This document shows positions 14,085-27,113 of a stretch of 64,000 bases of DNA, in pieces. Each line of letters begins with the position of its first letter. Position 1 is the first letter of the stretch. A program made the position numbers and the translations under genes. This DNA comes from Magnolia sinica (lineage: Eukaryota > Streptophyta > Magnoliopsida > Magnoliales > Magnoliaceae), in assembly GCF_029962835.1 (NCBI RefSeq), contig NC_080588.1:64752001-64816000 (forward strand), given 5' to 3'. The notes under the pieces were generated by a model. The model did not search any database and was not told the DNA's origin. It saw nothing but the letters and a program-made list of their open reading frames with translations.

Positions 14085-14510
14085 GGGCCCACCTTGATAT
14101 CTTTATGAAATCCAACCGTCCATTAGTTTCTCCGGTTTATTTTGTGTAGTTTATAGATAAATCATTAAGATCCAATACTCATGTGAGCCGCAACACAGAA
14201 AAATTGGATATGGGAATCCTCACCGTTGAAACATTTTTGGGATCACCTAATTTTGGATCAAGCTGATATTTGTATTTTCCATTCATCCACGTGGGAATAA
14301 CCTTATGAACGTGTCGGATGGCATCTAAACATGAAGGTAGGCCCCATGAGGGTTTTGATGGTGTGAGTCTCGATTTCCACTTTTTTTCCTGTCTTTAACC
14401 CTGCTTGAGTTCTAGATCTACCTGATCTTGAGGATCATACATTAACATGACCTCACTCAACTGATGGACGGAGTGGATGCAATATAGACATCGATTGGTG
14501 GGCCTCATAT
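14085..14510. mobile_element. Fold-back MITE relative, degenerate
   Basis: It starts 'tggggcccaccttgat' and ends 'cgattggtgggcc', with family internal motifs 'ttttggatcaagctgatatttg' (split across 14,257-14,278), 'ggatggcatctaaacatga' and 'gatggacggagtggatg'. Arms are too diverged for clear ends. It lies about 240 bp upstream of the tubulin TATA box. Confidence 0.6.
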
Positions 14511-14840
14511 ATCTTTTTGTCGCATGCGTTTCATACAATCGTGTCATAGGAAATTCAAATTCGAGCAACGGTCTCTATCCGCGGACGAGGGAGTGGTAGG
14601 GTTTTGCACTACGTGCGTTGGCTACGTGCCTGGGATGCCAGGCTAGCACATCGGTATTGTGGGCCCAATCAATAAACGGCAGGATCTGTCCAGTTGAAGT
14701 AGAATCTGGCCCATCCACCACCCTTGATTGTGCACTACGTTTGAATGAATGAATCCAGTGAATTATATTTCTCGGCTAGAGGATATGTATGGTGTCCCCC
14801 CGCTTTGATTTCGGACAGGTGAGCTGCTGATTCGGTAATA
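14511..14840. other. Intergenic, nothing recognised
   Basis: No gene or repeat boundary seen. Confidence 0.5.
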
Positions 14841-15487
14841 GAGCGGATTAGCTGTTACCCGAGTAACTAACCGTGGGGCCCACATTAATGTATTTTTTGT
14901 ATATCGACGCGGTCCATCTGTTTTTCGATATCATTTTAGGACTCGATCCAAAACCTTAAGAAGATCCAAATCTCAGGTGGACCATACCACTATAAACAGT
15001 GATGAATAACCATTAAAAACCTTTTATAGCCCACAAAAGTTTTGGATCAAGCTGATTTTTGAAATTTTCCTTCATCGAGATATTCTTGACATTATCAACA
15101 GGTTGGATTGAAAATAAACATTATGAAAGCCACTAGAAATAGTGATGAATAACCATTAAAAACCTTTTATAGCCCACAAAAGTTTTGGATCAAGCTGATT
15201 TTTGAAATTTTCCTTCATCGAGATATTCTTGACATTATCAACAGGTTGGATTGAAAATAAACATTATGAAAGCCTTACGATGGGCCCTTTGGAATTTTTA
15301 ACGGTAAGGCACTCAATCAACACTGTTTCCTGTGGTGTGGTCCACCTGATATTTGGATCTCATAATTTTTGGATCAAGACCCTAAAATGGGCTGTAGAAA
15401 CGTACAGACGGCATGGATATACAACAAATCATCAAGGTGGGCCCCACGATAAGGGTAACACCCACCCGGGTAACAGCTACTCCGCTC
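14841..15487. mobile_element. Fold-back MITE with inverted termini and internal duplication
   Basis: The left end gagcggattagctgttaccc and the right end gggtaacagctactccgctc are inverted copies; 'gtggggcccac' follows on each side. The internal family motifs are present. A 142-bp internal segment is tandemly duplicated: 14,988-15,129 and 15,130-15,271 are almost identical. No clear target duplication was found. Confidence 0.8.
14988..15271. repeat. 142-bp tandem duplication inside a MITE
   Basis: Two head-to-tail copies from 'ccacta' through 'aaacattatgaaag' differ only in the first 15 bases (tataaacag versus tagaaatag). The near-identity indicates a recent event. Confidence 0.9.
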
Positions 15488-16500
15488 CCATAAATTGCAT
15501 GTCTAGGATATTCCAACATTACAGAACTTTGATTAGGCCCAGTTCTACGGTTCAAAATCAGCCAAAGCCAGTTATCGACGGATGTAGGCCATGTGGCTGA
15601 TGTTTCGATGGTCTGGATCGTTGATCTGATAATCCCATCATGGATCGGGTTGCCCCAGATTTTTCCCACTTTGGAAAAATGCTAGCAATTGGATCTTTAT
15701 CCCACCTTCCACTCAAAATGTGGACCACTTCCATCTGTTGGGATCAAAGAATCACAATCTTTCAATCTGGGAGACTTTAGTGGGACATCTATCCATACCT
15801 GACCACTAGATCACTGAAAAAAATGGGTCCCACATGCACATAATCTGGTGCTAAACCGATTGTAGAAAGAGTCTATCAATGGCTTAGATCTAGTTTGCCA
15901 CGGCTCGGATTTTGACATGGCTGGGCTTTTTGCGTAATTACCAGCCCTGGCCCACACCCAGCCCATTGACAACCTTGTCTGCATATGAAGTGACCATACA
16001 CCTCAGATGCTTTGGATAGAAGGGACCCTAACATCCCAAATACCTCGCGACCAAGGAGCTTTGGTGCACTATACACTTCCCATTGCCACGTGTATCATGA
16101 TCTAAACCACGCATCCTGTCGGAACTATCGTTGATGAGGACTATCTGGGCCATCTAATGAATGAAACTTGTCTCCCTAAATATGAGCCGTTGGGAACGTT
16201 GTCTTGTATTGTCCATCTGTATGCCACCGATTAAAAAGTTAAGATTGTTAAAACATTGTGATTTCTGGACTGAGGCACATCTACTACTTCAGTTATCAAA
16301 TGAATGGTTTAGATCTAGTCTAAGCATGTGGCATGTCCAGATGCACTGGGTACGTTCGGTGCCTCGTGATGCACTACTTCTTCACTCATCATAAAATATC
16401 TGCCTTTATTTGTGAAGCCCATGTGTCATGTTTTCATATGACCCTTATCATCTGACGCCATTATCGGTTTGGCTTCACACGGCAGGATTCTACTCAAAAG
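15488..16500. other. Intergenic, no gene recognised
   Basis: Only short unconvincing ORFs. Some phrases ('gatcgttgatctgat', 'ggtgcactat') resemble dispersed repeats, but no element ends could be set. Confidence 0.45.
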
Positions 16501-16544
16501 GTGGGCCCAATACAAATTATTATTTTTCATGGGGCGCGGTTTTG

Positions 16545-16740
16545 GATGGATATCTGAACGTGGGGCCACGTTCATGTACGTGCATTACATCCACGCCGTC
16601 CATCCGTTTTCACGGATCATTTTAGGGCGTGATAAAAAATAAAGCATTTTCAAATCTCAGGTGTACCATATCACATGTAGCCATGGTAATTTATCGTTAA
16701 AAACTTCTTGAATAAAATGGAAACTTCTGAAAAATTAAAG
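16545..16740. mobile_element. Fold-back MITE, left half only
   Basis: It reads 'acatccacgccgtccatccg', 'ggatcattttagggcgtga', 'caaatctcaggtgtacca' and then fades after 'taaaaacttcttg'. The mirrored right half is absent. Confidence 0.65.
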
Positions 16741-19446
16741 TTGCGGTCGTTTTATTCTTTCTACTGCCAATGAAGATGGTAGAAGCTAAACTTGTGGCTT
16801 ATCCTAACGGACTCTGTTTGAGAACTCAACTAGCTGCTCTGCCTCATGTGCACCGGCATGGAAAATTGGAGAATGTCTTTTAAGCACTTTGAGTTTCCAA
16901 GATATATCTCAGCATTTCTCTCTCATTTTTTTTAATCGTGACTCGGCATATCTAGTTACCTATTGCATAAACTTCGTGATTTGATAAAGGAATGCAACAA
17001 AGTCGTATAGGTGTACTGGGAGGATGTTCTTGCATTAACGTCGACCACGTGCTCATGATGCTGAGGCGGCTCTTATTGCTCCTCAACAACATCGATCATG
17101 AGACTAGTCTTCTTCGATTTTTGGTAGCATCTTTGAAGAAAACTCTGTAGTGAATTCTAAGACTTTTACTATCATCAATACAGGGAGTTTGACTGTGTTT
17201 TGAATGCATACCTTGATCAGCCATCGCACCGTCTGTCAGGGTGATTGAATATGGTGGCGTGCCTATTAGTCTTATGCCTCTACCATACCTACATTTGGTA
17301 GCACACTCCAATGGGAAGAGATTGTGCAATGTAAAGCTGTATAGATTCGGAGACCAGACACATCTTTATATAAATTAGGCTGGGAGGAAATCCCCCAATT
17401 GAAGGATTATTCCAAGCCCATGTCTCCTCAATCTGACCACTGGAGAAGCCATATCCCCACACAATTTTATTGAAAGTTGTCCATTAATGTACTTCACACC
17501 CATGAAACTTGTATACACCCAACAAGTATGCATGTCCCATCCCAATGTTAACACAATTGATCTAATCTGATCATTGCATCGCCATATGGAATTATGCCAT
17601 GTGTGGCCCATAATTCCAATAATCTTATCTTGATTGAAAAATACACATGCTATTGGATCTCATCGGACATGCCAAAAAAGAAGTGTTGCTATCAATTCAG
17701 TCAGTTAAGGCCACTTGTGTCTCTAAGGGCCCGGATCGAAAGTGTGTGTGTGTGTGTGTGTAGGATTGTGTTGGAGTGCCAGAGTTTGCTTGACTAAAGG
17801 ATATTGAATGAATTGGTCAATACCCCTACACCGACATAGACAAATTAGAGATTGGATCTGGACTTAGAGTCCTTTCAATCACTTATTGATTAATTTAATG
17901 CACGTCGTACTCTGGCGACTTGAGCAAGGGAAGGGGTTAGCCCTCATGAATGAGTTCTTTTTTTCCTTGTTCCAGTCATTACGAGATCGGTTGGTTTAAG
18001 GACTTTCTATTTCACCAGTGCAATTTGCATATAACAGAATGAAGGTTAGCATAGACACCATCGATTTTTATTAATACATTGGACATGACCATCAATTGAG
18101 GAAGATGGTCAACGGGATATGACCGAAGTATGAATAACTGAATTAGAATTCAACGGAACTTAAGGATCTGACAACTTAAGTTTGCAGATATTTAATAGAC
18201 TCATAAAATAAATGTACTGCATTGGACATAAGTGAACTATACTAGGAAAAGTAAAATATGTATGAATGTAAAGTATATATGTAGTAGATAGATGTATTTG
18301 GTATGGGGCCATGAGCTCTTCTTCGGGTGTTCCTTTTATAGCTTTCTCAAGGTGGTGAAAGCCCCCCTCTGGGGCTTCTGAATCCTTTATGAAGACTTTC
18401 CGGATACGTAATTTCTTCCATAGTAAACCGGGGCTTATTTTGGAAAGAAATGATTGTAGACTTGCTAGCTTTTCGGATCTTATTTTCGTAGCCGATCATT
18501 TGTAGAGATCTTTGTGGCCCACTAAAGATCTAGCTTGGGACCGCCAAAGTTCCTCTGATAAAGATAACTAGGCCAAGTTGCGGGGACCTCAAGGGTTGAT
18601 CTTTATCGAACATGGCCACTCAACATTTTTTGATGGCCTACCTTGTCAACTTCTAGGAGTTGGACAATCTGGATCAAATTACCTCCTTCATTTAATCACC
18701 TAAAACGGTGATGTTTAGAGTGTTGGCGAGATTTGACCCATGATATTGATATATCATTTGGACATACCAGATCTCTTATTCTCTTTATTTTGATCATCAT
18801 GTAGAACATGACCTGATATATGTTTGACCACCCCTTTATGATTTGGGCCTGGGACTATGTCCAGGTTGACTGGGATGTTAATTCATCCCATTAGTCTTCA
18901 AAATCTTTTGGATCGTTACTGGTTCTTTGAACGTCTTTAGGAAAATCTTCCATTTTAAAATGATTGTAAGAGACGGTCTCGCGGATGAGATCACATATAA
19001 TTGTGAGATTATATATGCTCGTCCAATGAGGCTTTTACAGTCGTGTCAGGTACGTCCCTCATTTAAAGGTTGCATTAATCTTAGTCACATGGCATGTAGT
19101 AGTTCGTCCCTTTAGATAACTTGATAAGAGTCTGTACCGTCATAAAAATGATATAATGTGTAACGCCGAAAGAAGATTAGATGCATATCTTCTCTAGGGT
19201 ACAAGTACGATTCTAATTGTCCCAAACACGTAATGTCCCTACATGGCATCCTCCTGTTTGTTCACGTTAAGGAGTCGAAAATGGTTGTAAACAGTTTTGA
19301 TGTGAATTTATTTAGTTTGGTATGAAATGCCTTTGTTGGCTCCCTTTTAAAAGTAAAAGAGTCCCATAAATAACAAAAGCGTCATTAGGTTACCAATCTT
19401 CCATATATATAGTACGCTGATGATACCTCGAAATACTCATTGGTTG
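16741..19446. other. Intergenic with possible minus-strand LTR fragment
   Basis: No host gene. A (GT)n run lies at 17,742-17,761. Around 18,330-18,345 the minus strand reads GAAAGCTATAAAAGGAAC, a strong TATA box not followed by a gene, which suggests a retrotransposon LTR in minus orientation between about 18,000 and 19,100. Termini were not identified. Confidence 0.4.
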
Positions 19447-21460
19447 TGTCACGCCCCGAAATTCAAGTATAGAGTGTGCACCCTCAGACCTGAGTTTCGA
19501 GTTGTAACTCGTACACAAAGTATACTAATTTCATTCTATTATACGATTATTCATCTACCTACTATCTCTACCGTATATCTAAGTTCCATCTATACTCAGC
19601 AATATCTCATAAATAAGACACGATCATTCAATCCAATAATCGATTATGAACATAGTTAAGAATCCTCCCATTTGGAATCTTTATTGTTTAAAATAAAATA
19701 ATCGATTATGAACATATATTAAATTTGTTTCTATCACATTTTCTTATACTTCAAAATTTCATATTAGATTCTAAATTTTTCTGAAAATTTTATTATAAGT
19801 TTAATATAGCTCTGTGAAATGTTTGCTAAAAATTTCAACCACAAAATTTTTTAAAATTCCTGCAGTCAGACCTATCCAGAATTTGATGAATTTTAACCAA
19901 CCTATACTAACTCACCGAATCAGTATAGTGACTTTGAGATTCAAATTTTATATTAATTCACACTTTTCTAACTTTGATCAGGTTTTTAAATTGCCTCAAT
20001 CGGAATAATACTTTTATAGTTATGAATTTTACAAGTTGGGTAATTCTTGCTGCCCATTGCTGTCCAACAGAATTTTGTGGATAAAATATCTTTAAAATTA
20101 ATTTTGGTTTACATTAATCCATATTAATTTAAATTATATTTAAATAGGAGTGTAGGGAATCTAATCTTTTTATTTGTACGTTTAAAAATGAATAGAAACT
20201 TAGTTTTGGATCTCTATATACCTTATTTTATAGATAAATCAAGAGGAAAATTCTGATGAAATGTTTTTAATTTTAAGGGTCTATAATTTATGAAATTTAG
20301 TGGGGTACATAACCTAAAGGTCACTCTAGGTTTTAGAAAGACTAATCTTTGATACCATTCTTTCACGCCCTGAAATTCGAATACAAAGTGTGCACTCTAG
20401 ACCCGAGTTTCGAGTCGTAACTCTACACAAAATGTACTAATTTCATTCTATTATATGATTATTCATTTACTTATTATATCTACCATAGATCTAAGTTTCA
20501 TTCATACTCAACAATATCTCATAAATAAGAAATGATCATTCAATCTAATAATCGATTATGAACATAGATTAAATTTGTTTCTATCACATTTTCTTATACT
20601 TCAAATTTCAGATTAGATTCTAAATTTTTCTAAAGATCTTATTATAAGTTTAATATGTCTCTGTGAAATATTAGCTAAAAATTCTAATTACATTTTTTTT
20701 TTTAAATTCCTGCAATTAGACTTGTCCAGAATTTGATGAATTCTAACCAATCTACACTAACTCACTGAATCAGTATAGTGACTCTGAGATTCGAATTTTT
20801 TTTTTTTAAATTTTACACTAATTTAGACTTTTCTTTCAATCAAGTTTTTGGATCGGCTAAATTAGAATAATACTTTTATAGTTACAAATTTTACAAGTTG
20901 AGTAATTCTTACTACCCATTGCTGTCCAGCAGAATTTTGTGGATTAAATATCTTTAAAATTAATTTTAGTCCACACTAACCCATATTAATTTAAATTATA
21001 TTCAAATAGGAGTGCAGGAAATCTAATCTTTTTATTTGTACGTTAAAAAATGAATAGAAACTTAATTTCGAGTCTCTATATACCTCATTTCATATATCAA
21101 TCAAGAGAGAAATTCTGATGAAATGTTTCTAATTTTAAGGGTTTACAATTTATGAAATCTAGTGGGGTACATAACCTACAAGTCACTCTAAGTTTTAAAA
21201 AAAACTAATCTCTGATATCATTCTGTCACGCCCTGAAATTCGAGTGCAGAGTATGCACCCTTAGACCCGAATTTCAAGTCGTAACTCGTACACAAAGTGT
21301 ACTAATTTTATTCCATTATACGATTATTTATCTACTTACTATCTCTACCATATATCTAAGTTTCATCCATACTCAGCAATATCTTATAAAGGAGAAACGA
21401 TCATTCAATCCAATAATCGATTATAAACATAGTTAAGGATCCTCCCATTCATGATCTTCT
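19447..21460 (-). repeat. Triple tandem LTR-end/primer-site repeat
   Basis: Three head-to-tail copies begin at 19,447, 20,361 and 21,224 (spacing 914 and 863 bp), each with (t)gtcacgccc(t/c)gaaattc. Read on the minus strand, copies 2 and 3 end ...GGGCGTGA(C/A)A and are followed after a few bases by TGGTATCAAAG and TGATATCAGAG. These match the primer-binding site for initiator tRNA-Met (TGGTATCAGAG). So each unit holds the 3' end of an LTR plus the start of the internal region of a Ty3-type element, in minus orientation. Copy 1 has only a trace of the primer site. Copy 3 lacks the internal part on its high-coordinate side and continues into AT-rich DNA. Confidence 0.7.
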
Positions 21461-23243
21461 GAATGAAATAAGTATGTCCAACAACTTAAAAGAATTGATT
21501 AACAATCTAAGAAAATCAAATATAATTAAAGTAAAAAAAAATCATAACTACTCTAAGGTAGCAACTTCTTCCTCTGCCAAGTAGGGCCATGTGTCTCTTA
21601 AATCCTCTTCCGACTCGGCCACGTATTCTTGTTCTTGAGCCACCGGCTCACCCTCATTCACATTTGTATGGTTTTACATCAATAAATGATAAAGTAACCG
21701 GGTCTAGTGAGAATTCCTGACATGGTTCTTTACATTAAATTATAATAGAATCCTATTAATCATACACAATATAATTTTTTTTTAAAATGCAAATGCAATG
21801 TATCAATGCATCAAGTGAAAATTCATCCACTTGTTTGATTTGGAAACTCGTTAACCCACATTTATCTCTTGGCAGGCTTCCATCATCTGGTAGGCATAGG
21901 CAAGACTCGCATCTACTCCTTGAGTAGGCTTCCACTAGTATAATGGGCTTTTGGTAACGATTCCACCATGATATACCATCCAGAGAGGTCCCCCAAGAAT
22001 CCAGCACATGTTGTGCATGCAATTGATAGATGCACCAAGTAATAATAAATCATGTATTGCAAAAATTATTTCGATTATAACATTTGAATCAATATAATAT
22101 AACACATTAGTCAATTCATATCATTATTATTATATTAATACAAAAATCGCACAGTCTTCTAAATCAATTAAGAGTACATGTCAACTAAATCATGACGATT
22201 AAATCATGATAATAATAAAACACATCAAACAATCCATCTATTTTAACTTAATGGATGAGAAACACATCGATCGGGATCACTCATCTCGATGTGGTGGAGA
22301 TGATTCCGTGAATTAACGATTTGAATTGAATTAAGACTTCTTAAAATCACATAAATAAGAATTTTCTTTAATCTTATGATTACACATAATGAATAAAACG
22401 TATGATTTATTACTTATCATTTATTTAGATCAATGTTGTTCATCCAATGGTCTAATCTGTTTAGAATTTAAGATTTTGATTTATTTTAATCTTAAGGAAT
22501 TAATGAATGGTGATGATCTAATCATACATTTCAAATTATATCATATAATTCTCTACGCCAAGTTGTATCTTGTGCAGAGAATTACTCTTCCAGTGTTTAT
22601 TCAATTTCGTTAGATTAAAGAAAAAATTGGTAGATTTATGATCAGTATGGTCCATTGAGGTGTCAAATTGATCTGATTCTTAAAAATATTACATAATTAA
22701 GTCTTATAACACCCATGAATAATACAGATTATACTGATCACTGTCTATCATAAAATAACCTCACATTCTACACATTAGCCTTAAAGCCATGTGCATACCT
22801 TAAAATCTCACGTTCTATACTTTTAGCCTTAAAGTCATGCGCATACCTTTTTATATGAATGAATTAAACCTATACAATGGATGTTTGATTGATACAATCC
22901 ATCCAATGTATAGATTATGTCAAATTAATTATTGCTTAAATAAAATAAAGAAAAATAAAATAAATACTTACATGAATAAGTGAATTCCAAAAATCCTCAT
23001 TCCCACTTCTTTCCGTTTTTTTTTTCTACGAGTTTTTTTTTTTTAGTTCTTTCAGTTTTGATAGGCTCTCCTACATTCCTTTTTTAAGAAAGAATGTTCG
23101 TTGGAAAACTACGAGATATGAGAAAATTTTTGTATAAAAAGAGATAAGAGGAAGGATGATGAGATCGATGGATCTCTTTCCCACCTAAAATTTAAAACTT
23201 AAAATTTTAAAATTTAAATTTTATTAACAAAAACTGGGGGCGT
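21461..23243 (-). mobile_element. Possible remainder of a Ty3-type LTR
   Basis: The sequence ends near 23,243 with 'actgggggcgtta', whose minus-strand reading TAACGCCCCCAG resembles the start of LTRs that end in GGGCGTGACA. That end occurs at 21,224-21,233. One diverged LTR of about 2 kb may therefore span 21,224-23,243. AT-rich, no ORF. Confidence 0.35.
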
Positions 23244-24564
23244 TAAAGGTTGCATCACCAAAATCGCATTAATAGACTAATCCAAACTATCCAAATGTTG
23301 GCCATTTATCATGAGTAAGAATTTAATACTTTGATTTTCTTTGGGACTGATTTGTACGTCCCTTTCTAAATAAGACGCAGAACACACAATTAAAAAGTAC
23401 TGGTAAGTTGCTTTGTTTAGGATCTTTATATTTGTGTCCCACTTGAGGCTTCTTAATTTTTTTAATTTTTAAACCAAAGCATATATTTCAATAGGTATTA
23501 CAATCGTTATGGCAAATTACTTTGTTTGAGATCCTTATGTTTGTGTCCCGCTTAAGACTTGAAATTTTCTCTTTTATTATTAATATTTTTATTTTTATTA
23601 TTTTAATTTTACGGAAGCATATATTTCAATGTGTATTACAATCGTTATGTCAAATATACTCTTATTTAAAGTATTAAATTTTATTTACTTAATTAAATTT
23701 AAATTCCTGTATAAATATATTATAGAATTCCAATACATTTCAATTATAAAATACTAAACATAGTTTTTTCTTTTTTACCATGAATTTCAACTACCAGCTA
23801 TTGCACAACTGAAGATTTCAATTCACATCCATCTTAAAGTAATTGTGATTTGAACTGCAATTCATGCTAAATACAAGAACGAGTCCTAAGTAGGCCACTC
23901 TTTAGATTTAGTTGAAAAGTTGCAGCGTTCACTTATGAAGTGGACCACACCATGAAAAAATGACACAGTAATAAAATATAAATCATCACAATAGTTTTTT
24001 TTTTCTGGCCAACCTGGAAAATATCGGATGTCAGAATCATATTGATGCTATCAGATCACCATCGGATTTGAAATGTCTACTCAAAGCAAGCCGCAGGCCA
24101 AATAGACTAAAAGGGCCATAGGTGTAGTCACATATAAAGCATGTATTAGTCGACATGCTATCAGATCATAATCAATTCCAGTTGACACTTGAATGGTACT
24201 AGTACCGCTGAGCTTATGGTGGTATTAGGCAGATGTAAGGTCCAGATGACGTATGAAGGCCATCCAACCTGTACATCAGATGCATCACCTCATATTAATC
24301 CTAGGTGAGAAATATCAGCCCGATCCAACACTCAAGTGGGCCACAACAAAGGGAACAATATGAGAGGGGATACCCACCCTTGATTTACATAGGGGTCATC
24401 TGAATTTGAAAACAGGGTCTGAATGGCCTGGATTTCATATATACAATCCTCCATGCAAATCCAGGATGGACATTCCCTTCTGAATTATTCTCATGGGGTT
24501 TGGCCCACCTGATTCAGGGGTCATCAGCCTGATGTTGGGCCCTTGGGGGCAACATTCACTGATA
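23244..24564. other. AT-rich intergenic DNA
   Basis: No gene. Near 23,400-23,660 a block of about 115 bp is repeated ('ttgctttgtttaggatctttatatttgtgtccc' type, at 23,409 and 23,520). Exact function is unknown. Confidence 0.5.
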
Positions 24565-24795
24565 CATATTATTAGAGGCGGCACTAGACAACTCGACTAG
24601 GCAAACTTGACTTGTACGAGTCGTTTAGACTTGACTCAATTCAAGCCGAGTGGGTGAGTCGAAACCAATAGAGTAAAATTCGTCTATTCCGAACTCAAAT
24701 TGAGCTGACTTCGGGTCACCCAGTTCACCCAGTAACTCGATTCGACTCAACCCAAAATTCAACTCAGTACTGACTCAACTCAATCCGAAATTCGA

Positions 24796-24797
<2 letters not shown>

Positions 24798-24874
<77 letters not shown>
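24798..24874. repeat. (CT)n(AT)n compound microsatellite
   Basis: About 20 CT units followed by about 18 AT units. The nested MITE at 24,876 is inserted in the AT tract, which resumes at 25,421-25,453. Confidence 0.95.
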
Positions 24875-24875
<1 letters not shown>

Positions 24876-24876
<1 letters not shown>

Positions 24877-25418
24877 GAAAAGGTACTATGCGCTCGACCT
24901 CATGAGTCCGTCCCATGAGGTCGAGTTGTGTGGGCCCCACCGTGATGCGTTTCGAACATCTACCCCATCAGTCAGATGCACCATTCCATCGTGGGCCTAG
25001 GTCTCAAAAATCAAGTCAATCCGTGACTTGTGCGGGCCACACCACATACAGAAGTGTAGAGGGCCGTGCACCATTAAAACATTCCTAACCATTTTTTGGG
25101 CCCACCGAGATGTGGTTTGCAAATCTAGCCCATCCATTATGTGGCCCACTTGGATGAGGGTTCATACCAAGTTTCAGACGCATTAAAATTTCAGGTGGGC
25201 CCCACCAAGTGCTTTTATATGTTTTAACGGTGTCTTGACATGATTTTAGATGGTATGGCCCACCTGAGTTCCGTATACAGCTGATTTTTGGGATATCCCA
25301 TCAATTTAAAGGGGACCCATCAAATGCACGGTGTTGATGGTTGACACGCATCACGGTGGGGCCCACACAGCTCAACCTCATGGGAGCTTATCGTGAGGTC
25401 AAGCGCATAGTACCTTTT

Positions 25419-25420
<2 letters not shown>
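24876..25420. mobile_element. Fold-back MITE nested in hAT element
   Basis: The left end GGAAAAGGTACTATGCGCTC is mirrored on the right by gcgcatagtaccttttcc. The arms continue with cgacctcatga / tgaggtcaag and gtgggccccaccgtgatgcg / cgcatcacggtggggccc. Both sides are AT dinucleotide repeat, so the target duplication cannot be resolved. Confidence 0.85.
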
Positions 25421-25462
<42 letters not shown>

Positions 25463-25787
25463 TGACTCACATTTCAGATATGAGACACCGTGTAGCGGAT
25501 GGAAAGGTTGCAATTCTGACAAGTGCACCTAGGTTTTGAGTTGTGATTTTAGCATATGAATACCTATTGTATCCAACTGACTCAATGCTAATTCGGCCCA
25601 ACTCAGAACTTGTGATTGGGTTGGACTCGGTCTAGATTAGTCCAGGCCAAACTTGGACTTGGATTAGGTTAGGCATGTTGGACTCGGTACCGAGTCGGGT
25701 CAAGTTCGGGTTAGGTCTAATTCAAAACTGGATCGAGTTGGGTCAACCCTAACTCGGTCTGACTCAATGCCCCGCTCTACATATGAT

Positions 25788-26586
25788 AAATGGGTTGAAT
25801 ATTTTGCATGCATCAGGTGGGCCCCACATTAGCCCAGTACGAGTACCACTTGAGATCGCCTCAATCAGTTCAGTCCTATCTATCTAATTAGTAGATTTTT
25901 GTTTTCATAGGATAGCTGTTAGCTTAACTTCAATATTAAGCCAAGGAAAATAATATTGGACCATTAAGGGATGGTCCGTTGGGTCTTTTGGCCTGGCCCA
26001 TCACAGGTCTGGCTCAAGCCTGTCAGATTGGATCGGACTTCGGCCCAACAATAACTGGTCTGGGCTCAGTCAACCTGCTTGATCTATCAGGTCGGGTTGG
26101 GCCAGGCCTAACCTTGAACATGATATAAATGCTAATTAACCGTATATCGATGTAATCCATACCATTAAAATACATGTAGGGTGGGCCCGTTTCAGGATTG
26201 GATCGGCCTTGGCCCAATGCCTTCAACTCTTCAGTTTAGGTTAGAATGACATGGACTTAAATCCAGCCCTCGGACATCCTAGTGGGGCCACTAGGGGTAT
26301 AAATGAGTAGGTAGGATCCTCTGCAAGGTCTATGGAATGAGCTTATTCTACAGCTAGAGCTATAAATGGGTCGGGCCTGGATTATGATTATGCGGGCCGG
26401 GCCTAGTCTACTATGGATTAAGGCCCATTTACAGTCTTGCTTGTGGCCCCCACTGTGATGTTTTCAAGGAATCCAACCATCCATGGGGTAGTGATGCCAC
26501 ACATACACTGTGGTGGCCCCACCTTCGAACGTTTGTAGAATATGCTTATGCTACAAACGTTGTAGAGGACTACGGCTGATCCAGGA
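25788..26586. other. Intergenic, hAT-terminus-like repeats
   Basis: No gene. Stretches rich in 'gggttgggcc' and 'gggccgggcc' (26,000-26,110, 26,350-26,430) and 'taggggtataaatgag' at 26,294 resemble ends of non-autonomous hAT elements, but no paired ends were found. Confidence 0.4.
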
Positions 26587-27113
26587 AGGATTTCCTGCCA
26601 AAGCCTTTCTTCCTGCTCAAGGATGCTGGGTGGGGCCCATCGACATGTTTGTAGGAAATCTACCCCGTTAATCCGTTTTTAGAGCTCATTTTAGGACACG
26701 CAACCAAAAATTAGGTCGATCCAAAACTCAAGTGGGCCCCACAAGATGGAAAATTAGGGAAAGAAATACCCACCGTTGAAACTTTTTTGGGATCCACCTT
26801 GATGTTTATATGCCATCCAAACCGTTTATAAGGTCATTGCCACTGGGAATGGGATGAAGTGAAAATATAAAAAATTTATCCTGACAAAAAGCTTTTATGG
26901 CCACAAGAATGCTTCAACGGTTTTCACTGAATCCCCACTGTTTCCTCTTGTGTGGCCCACTTTAGTTTTGGATCCATCTGATTTTTGGTCAAATGTCCTA
27001 AAATGAGCTCTCAAAACGGATGAACGGGGTAGATTTCCCATAAACATGACGGTGGGCCCCACCCAGCATCCTTGCGCCGGAACTTCCTGCAATGGCTTTT
27101 GCAGGAAATCCGC
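26587..27113. mobile_element. Fold-back MITE
   Basis: The left ggatttcctgccaaagcc...aaggatgctgggtggggccc is mirrored on the right by gggccccacccagcatcctt...ggcttttgcaggaaatcc. It has the family interior ('ttttaggacacgcaaccaaa', 'aaactcaagtgggcccca'). About 525 bp. Confidence 0.8.

Larger units (their letters stand above)
24573..25779. mobile_element. hAT-type element with nested insertion
   Basis: The termini are TAGAGGCGGCACT (left) and, as reverse complement of the right end, TAGAGCGGGGCATT. Flanking 8-bp duplications are catattat (24,565-24,572) and catatgat (25,780-25,787), 7 of 8 identical, as expected for hAT elements. The interior consists of ctcgactcg/gactcaact-rich DNA without coding capacity, a (CT)n(AT)n run and a nested fold-back element. 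Confidence 0.75.

Noticed and set aside
19447-21460. CRISPR-like or satellite interpretation of the three repeats
   Set aside because: Units are about 0.9 kb with LTR-end and primer-site features; no short regular repeats with spacers exist in the window.
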